From Cylindrodendrum hubeiense (Eukaryota > Ascomycota > Sordariomycetes > Hypocreales > Nectriaceae), in NCBI GenBank assembly GCA_014621425.1, contig JAANBB010000746.1:1-12266 (forward strand): a DNA stretch of 12,266 bases, read 5' to 3'. This document shows positions 8,705 to 12,266 of the stretch, piece after piece. The stretch's first letter is position 1. Each line of letters starts with the position of its first letter. The position numbers and the translations under genes are program-made. The notes beneath the pieces are model-generated. The model did not search any database and had not been told where the DNA came from. It saw nothing but the letters and a program-made list of their open reading frames with translations.

Positions 8705-9115
8705 CTACCCTGTAGACAATTGCATGTGGGGATTGACCAGCACCATTGGCTCGTCGTCCATAATGTGGCGGTTGGCTTGTCTTTGGATGCCATAGAAGAG
8801 GTTAGTTCCCATGAAACGGGTACATTGTTGAGACTCCAATATCGTTGAGGTCATGCGTGCGCCACCGACCTGACCTCCATTGTAGCAGGGGGTGTTTTAA
8901 CCTCCAGTGTGATTTTGCCAACTCCAGGACACGAGACATCAGAGAAATTTCTGTGTTCGGAAAATAGCACAGTGTTCCAAGTTGTTGGCCTATTGAGCTA
9001 GAGCTTGATTGATGCTATCATGGTTGTCACAAACGTAGCTCATTGCATCTTGAATGATCTCTCTCGTCGAGGAGCTTTCATGCATTTCAGGCTTAGCAAT
9101 GCTGTTGCTGGCTTT
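8705..9115 (-). pseudogene. Possible decayed coding sequence, one frame with three internal stops
   Basis: In a single minus-strand frame, 9115-8993 is open for 41 codons. It is then interrupted by TAG (8992), TGA (8941) and TAA (8899), and is open again for 63 codons from 8896 to a TAG at 8707-8705. Parts look protein-like, for example STREIIQDAMSYVCDNHDSI and TRFMGTNLFYGIQRQANRHI, with mixed hydrophobic and charged residues rather than low complexity. Each internal stop is one C-to-T change away from a sense codon (CAG, CGA, CAA). I recognise no family. Open runs of this length are not rare by chance. The 8896-8705 part could instead be a terminal exon, with an acceptor such as the AG at about 8872. 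Confidence 0.18.
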
Positions 9116-9639
9116 TTATTACCGCTAAGTCTCAATTTCTCCATGTACCTTGAATCCAGCTAGGACCGAATAAGTTTAGAGGCCTTGCCAAGCAAAGAGC
9201 TGAGGTGTGGCGCTGAGTTCAGAATGCAGAGATCCTAGTGAGGACTGTCTGGGGAGAAATGCTCCTAAATGCATGGGTGCTGCATGAAAGCCAAGACGCA
9301 AGCTATTTGGTGTGATAGCAGTAACATATGTGACCGGTATGTTAAAAAGCAATCACTCGATAAAATATTATTCATTTAAATGGTATATCGTGATGTGGAA
9401 GGTTTGCCACATGGTCATGACCCTCGATGCCGTGTACTCTAAAACTAGCTTAATCATTGGACAAGAGTAGCAAAACGGTTGAGGGTGTGATGGAATGGAC
9501 TGATCATATTGAAATCAACATTTAGGATTTCAAGTAGCCCGCCACCACTTGTTGGCGATGCGCTGGTCCCGAACCGGTGAAGCCGTCGACATGTGGGCAG
9601 CCTTGCGCGGAATCGCTCCGTTTGGGTGCCGCAAGACCA

Positions 9640-9660
9640 CGGCGTTTCGGCGTTTCGGCC
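9640..9660 (+). repeat. Short tandem repeat CGGCGTTT
   Basis: Two exact copies of the octamer followed by CGGCC, in direct tandem. It is in noncoding DNA as far as can be seen and no role is evident. Confidence 0.6.
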
Positions 9661-10024
9661 ACGGAAACAAACACACCCCGAGGCCCGAAGGCTGGTGGAA
9701 GATGTATGTACGGACGGGAATGATGGGATCACAAGCCAGAAATGTTATGCAAGGATGGGCATGTCAACGGGTTGGCGGGCTCTTGACATGATCGATGAGT
9801 GGCACGATAGGTGACCAATACCACTGGACCTGAATCCAGAACGGCACCTTGAATCCTCTTACTGACCGACACTACTTCAGCAGGATGTTAAAGATACGTT
9901 TAGTTTGACTGATCTGGTTAGATTGATTAGACAAATGCTATACTTCCTGGCTGCACCAAGGATGAACAAGGACGCCAACGGGAACCAAGCGGCCCCCGAA
10001 GTCTTTCAACGCCCGCTGGCAGGA

Positions 10025-10398
10025 CTAGGCCATAAGGCGGCCATGTTGATCATCGGCTTTAAGAAACGCATTGCATTGCAGGGTGACTCCCTGCGATCTG
10101 GCCAATGCCCGATTCATCCTTATGGCTCGGATCATGGACAAGGGGTAGTGGTTGGGATCATTGGTTAGACGTGAACTCTCTTCAGCGAATAACCACCACT
10201 CACGATGTCCGCGGACGGACAATGAGTCGAATAATACTCCGAAATGGACCAGGTGACAGGCTTTTTTGGCCTCCACCCGACGAACCCGCCCACAGACATG
10301 GTGTTGCCGTTTTGATCCTGCGACGAGATGCCGGGCACCGTTGGATTGTACATGGCACACCCTTTCCGAGGCATCCGAAAGGGGGGTGTGAACCCTTG
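10025..10398 (-). CDS. Uncertain minus-strand two-exon ORF (hypothetical)
   Basis: From an in-frame ATG in the 10380s, a minus frame reads MPRKGCAMYNPTVPGISS and continues through SVGGFVGWRPKKPVTWSIS and EYYSTHCPSADI. Third positions are mostly G or C, as in the real genes here. At 10203-10198 there is a good donor GTGAGT, followed by a CTAAC-like site near 10165 and AG acceptors at 10098 and 10091. Using 10091 gives a 113-nt intron and a second exon reading GVTLQCNAFLKADDQHG to a TAG at 10027-10025. No signal peptide is visible from this ATG, upstream DNA has stops in frame, and I recognise no family. A plus-strand ATG frame (10105-10545, 146 codons) covers the same DNA with less coding-like composition. 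It may be a relic, a short orphan gene or chance. Confidence 0.15.
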
Positions 10399-11031
10399 GG
10401 GCGGGAACAACTGGCCCTAGTGAAGCCATTTGCAGCTGACCAACAAGAAGAGGGGATTTCTACGACTGATCTACTTCTTCTCTCATGTCACGGTAACGTT
10501 AAAAATGGGATGCCACACCTGGGCGAAACTAAGGCTGAGAAGTAACGGTCTTCGGTGTCCGCGGCGACTTCAGTCGTCCTATCCACGCGCTAGCCGCGGT
10601 GCACAAGGCCTCTTCACGCTGGTGGGTTGCAAGAAGCTGCAACGAGACTCCGAACGGATGGAATCGGCCTCGTCTGGGTGTGCAAGTTAAGAGCCGGATC
10701 CTCGGAGGGTGTGCGGGGTCCGGGTCGGGGCGTGCGGAGTGGTCGATCTCTTGGCAAAAACATTTCAACTGTATATATTAGTTCAACTACTTCCATAATA
10801 TCGTGACCTCAATCGTGTATTATCATCAAGAAATTCCACCTGTATCCCAGACCATTTCGCTCCGAGTGCAAACAAACATGTACAGAGCCCATTAAGACCT
10901 CCCTTGTGCGCCACGCTTCTGTACCAAACCCCGTCTTCGACAGTGTACTCTTTGTCTATTCGAAAAACAATGTCTCGCTCCTCCATTCAAAGCAATACAA
11001 ATGAAATGTAGAAGTGTACTGATCGTAACAG

Positions 11032-12183
11032 TTACGATTGAGCTGATTGACCTGACCAAGACTTGAAAGACAGGTACTTGGGCCGTCGTAATGTAGGTCG
11101 TTTGAGTTTCATGGATCTCATGGACTCTGTATCCGTCTCGCAGTCGCGTCCCAGCCAGCTGGCAATAGTCTGGACAGCCTCCTGGTACTCAACTGCAACA
11201 CTCTCCTTTGGGGTCATGGGGGGTGGATTATCCCAGGCGTGCTTTTCGCCCTTAACCAGGCGCATGGTAAATGGTTTGCCTGCTTCCGCAAGTCGGGTCG
11301 CGAAACGCCGACCCTCCAAGAGCAGCATGTCATACTCGCACAGAACAAGGTGGATTGGTGGCAACTGCCGCAGAAGCTCGTCTGGCATAAGGCCAGGAGA
11401 CAGGCGCGGATCCGTGCGTTCCATGCGGGGGATGGGTGGATAGATGAAGCAGGCATCGATGAGATCGGTCATGCCCTTAGGTAGAGTCAGATCTGGGCGA
11501 CAGCATGTGAGCCGCTTGTCAGGGCGAGTGATTGTCCAGTCCAGAACAGGATAGTAGACACATAGGCCGGCAATGCGAGGTGGAGTGATGGGAAGCTTGT
11601 ATCCCCACCGGTCCGGGTCGTTGAGGATGAGCCAGGTGGACAGGGCATTAGTAGCGCCTGCAGAGAAGCCTGAGAGAATAATCCGATCGGGATCGATACC
11701 AAACTCGGCCGCACGATGCTTAATCTGGAGCACGGCGTCGACACAGTCCTCCATGGGGGTCGGGAAGGGGTAGGCCGGCGCAAGGCGGTAGTTGACGGTG
11801 AAGACGACAGCGTCTAGCTGGGCCATGACGGCACCCGCCCAACGAGCATTGTCGGTGCCTTGGCCGAGGATCCAACCTCCGCCGTGGAAGTTGATGATTG
11901 CAGGGCGAGCGCCGATGGAGAGGCGAGGTGGAGTCCATACCTCGGCCTTGATCTTGCCGCGGCCTTCACATCCCGGGGCCAGAGTAGCATCAAGCCAGAT
12001 ATCGCGTGAGGGCTCCGGGGCCGGAGGGTCAGTGCGGTTGGCGATACTGAAGCCCAAGATGGCTGCAGAACGGATGGCCTGGGCCCGGGCGGTGAGGTAC
12101 CAGCGGGAGCTGGACTCAAGGGGGTTAACGTATCCCTCGGACTCCGGGATAGTAGGGTTTAGGGTAGAGGGGGTGGACTCCAT
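11032..12183 (-). CDS. Alpha/beta hydrolase fold-3 (hormone-sensitive lipase class) esterase, 383 aa
   Basis: A serine esterase or lipase expected to cleave short- to medium-chain esters by the Ser-Asp-His mechanism; the natural substrate cannot be told from sequence. One exon, ATG at 12183 to TAA at 11034-11032. Landmarks in order are the oxyanion-hole motif HGGGW at 100-104, NYRLAPAYPFPTPMEDC from 131, the nucleophile elbow GFSAG at 172-176 (Ser174), CEYD with Asp285, and KHAW with His315. This complete triad and the HGGG motif define the HSL (fold-3) branch. There is no signal peptide. Residues 30-50 could form an amphipathic helix that contacts membrane. After about 350 comes a Lys/Arg/Ser-rich tail (KLKRPTLRRPKY) that may be disordered. 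Relatives include detoxifying esterases and tailoring enzymes of secondary-metabolite clusters, but no cluster gene is visible here. Its promoter lies mostly beyond the right edge. Confidence 0.93.
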   Translation of the reverse strand: MESTPSTLNPTIPESEGYVNPLESSSRWYLTARAQAIRSAAILGFSIANRTDPPAPEPSRDIWLDATLAPGCEGRGKIKAEVWTPPRLSIGARPAIINFHGGGWILGQGTDNARWAGAVMAQLDAVVFTVNYRLAPAYPFPTPMEDCVDAVLQIKHRAAEFGIDPDRIILSGFSAGATNALSTWLILNDPDRWGYKLPITPPRIAGLCVYYPVLDWTITRPDKRLTCCRPDLTLPKGMTDLIDACFIYPPIPRMERTDPRLSPGLMPDELLRQLPPIHLVLCEYDMLLLEGRRFATRLAEAGKPFTMRLVKGEKHAWDNPPPMTPKESVAVEYQEAVQTIASWLGRDCETDTESMRSMKLKRPTLRRPKYLSFKSWSGQSAQS

Positions 12184-12212
12184 GGCGGAGGAGGGTGCGT
12201 CCAGCCAGACAG

Positions 12213-12237
12213 CGGACGGCGGACGGCGGACGGCGGA
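12213..12237 (+). repeat. 7-bp tandem repeat (CGGACGG)3.6 upstream of the hydrolase
   Basis: Three exact CGGACGG units plus a partial CGGA, starting 30 bp upstream of the hydrolase ATG. On the transcribed (minus) sense it reads as CCGTCCG units, so it probably lies in the 5' UTR or core promoter. Copy number may vary between strains. Each unit contains a CGG triplet, the half-site type used by zinc-cluster regulators, but that is only a possibility. Confidence 0.8.
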
Positions 12238-12266
12238 AGAGAGCCCAGTAGGGACGACGGGATGGG

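Larger units (their letters stand above)
8448..11031. other. Gene-poor stretch between glycolipid transfer and hydrolase genes
   Basis: This 2.6-kb gap should hold the 3' UTRs of the two convergent flanking genes. Stops are frequent from about 8450 to 9450. Composition falls to roughly 35% GC around 9301-9420, far below the flanking genes. Two coding-like traces on the minus strand (8705-9115 and 10204-10398) are listed separately. No terminal inverted repeats, transposase motifs or RNA gene are visible. A 67-codon ATG frame at 10986-10783 (minus) lies just behind the hydrolase stop and is most likely its 3' UTR. Confidence 0.55.

Noticed and set aside
9454..9791. Overlapping frames on both strands (92 codons minus, 80 and 73 codons plus)
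   Set aside because: The frames overlap on opposite strands with no motif, splice pattern or codon bias to favour any of them.
10105..10545. Plus-strand ATG frame of 146 codons
   Set aside because: Third-position use is unbiased, no family is recognised, and the opposite strand of the same DNA has a more coding-like frame. Left uncalled.
8448..11031. Repeat-induced point mutation (RIP) as an explanation for the stops in the gap
   Set aside because: Although each stop in the 8705-9115 frame could come from C-to-T change, CpA and TpG dinucleotides are still common in the region, so a clear RIP signature is not visible by eye.
1..12266. Mobile element, CRISPR array, bacterial operon features
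   Set aside because: No terminal inverted repeats with target duplications, no transposase or reverse-transcriptase motifs, no regularly spaced repeats, and intron-bearing genes show that this is eukaryotic nuclear DNA.

Overview
The window reads as nuclear DNA of a filamentous ascomycete (Pezizomycotina), probably an Aspergillus- or Penicillium-like member of the Eurotiomycetes. The reasons are short spliceosomal introns (53-99 nt) with GT..AG ends and CTAAC/CTAAT/CTGAC-type branch sites, C-rich codon third positions, pyrimidine-rich tracts before start codons, long gene-poor gaps, and close likeness to known fungal families. The genus is inferred, not shown.

Three protein genes are well supported. 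(1) A phospholipase D on the minus strand, 6135 to 3340, has four exons, encodes 851 aa and carries both HxKxxxxD catalytic motifs. (2) A HET-C2-type glycolipid transfer protein on the plus strand, 7653 to 8447, has four exons, encodes 204 aa and keeps the full sugar-headgroup binding set. (3) A single-exon alpha/beta hydrolase of the hormone-sensitive-lipase class lies on the minus strand, 12183 to 11032, and encodes 383 aa with an intact catalytic triad.

Layout: 1-3339 is a 3.3-kb stretch with no convincing gene. It holds a purine/pyrimidine-skewed left end (CT-rich on the minus strand, perhaps the leader of a gene beyond the window), an opposite CT-rich tract on the plus strand near 1.5-1.7 kb, a CGA microsatellite, a G/T-rich minisatellite and small inverted repeats. 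Next come the phospholipase D, a 1.5-kb head-to-head intergenic region, and the glycolipid transfer protein gene. A 2.6-kb gap (8448-11031) follows, with two weak coding-like traces on the minus strand. Then come the hydrolase and its first 83 bp of upstream DNA, which carry a 7-bp tandem repeat.

All three genes concern lipids. The phospholipase D makes phosphatidic acid and the transfer protein moves glycosphingolipids between membranes. These two are divergently arranged and could share regulation, which is inference from position only. I see no mobile element, CRISPR array, rRNA or convincing tRNA, and no clear new multi-gene system. The items most worth a second look are a 20-bp perfect hairpin inside phospholipase D intron 1, a possible decayed gene at 8705-9115, and a possible missed exon at 10204-10398.
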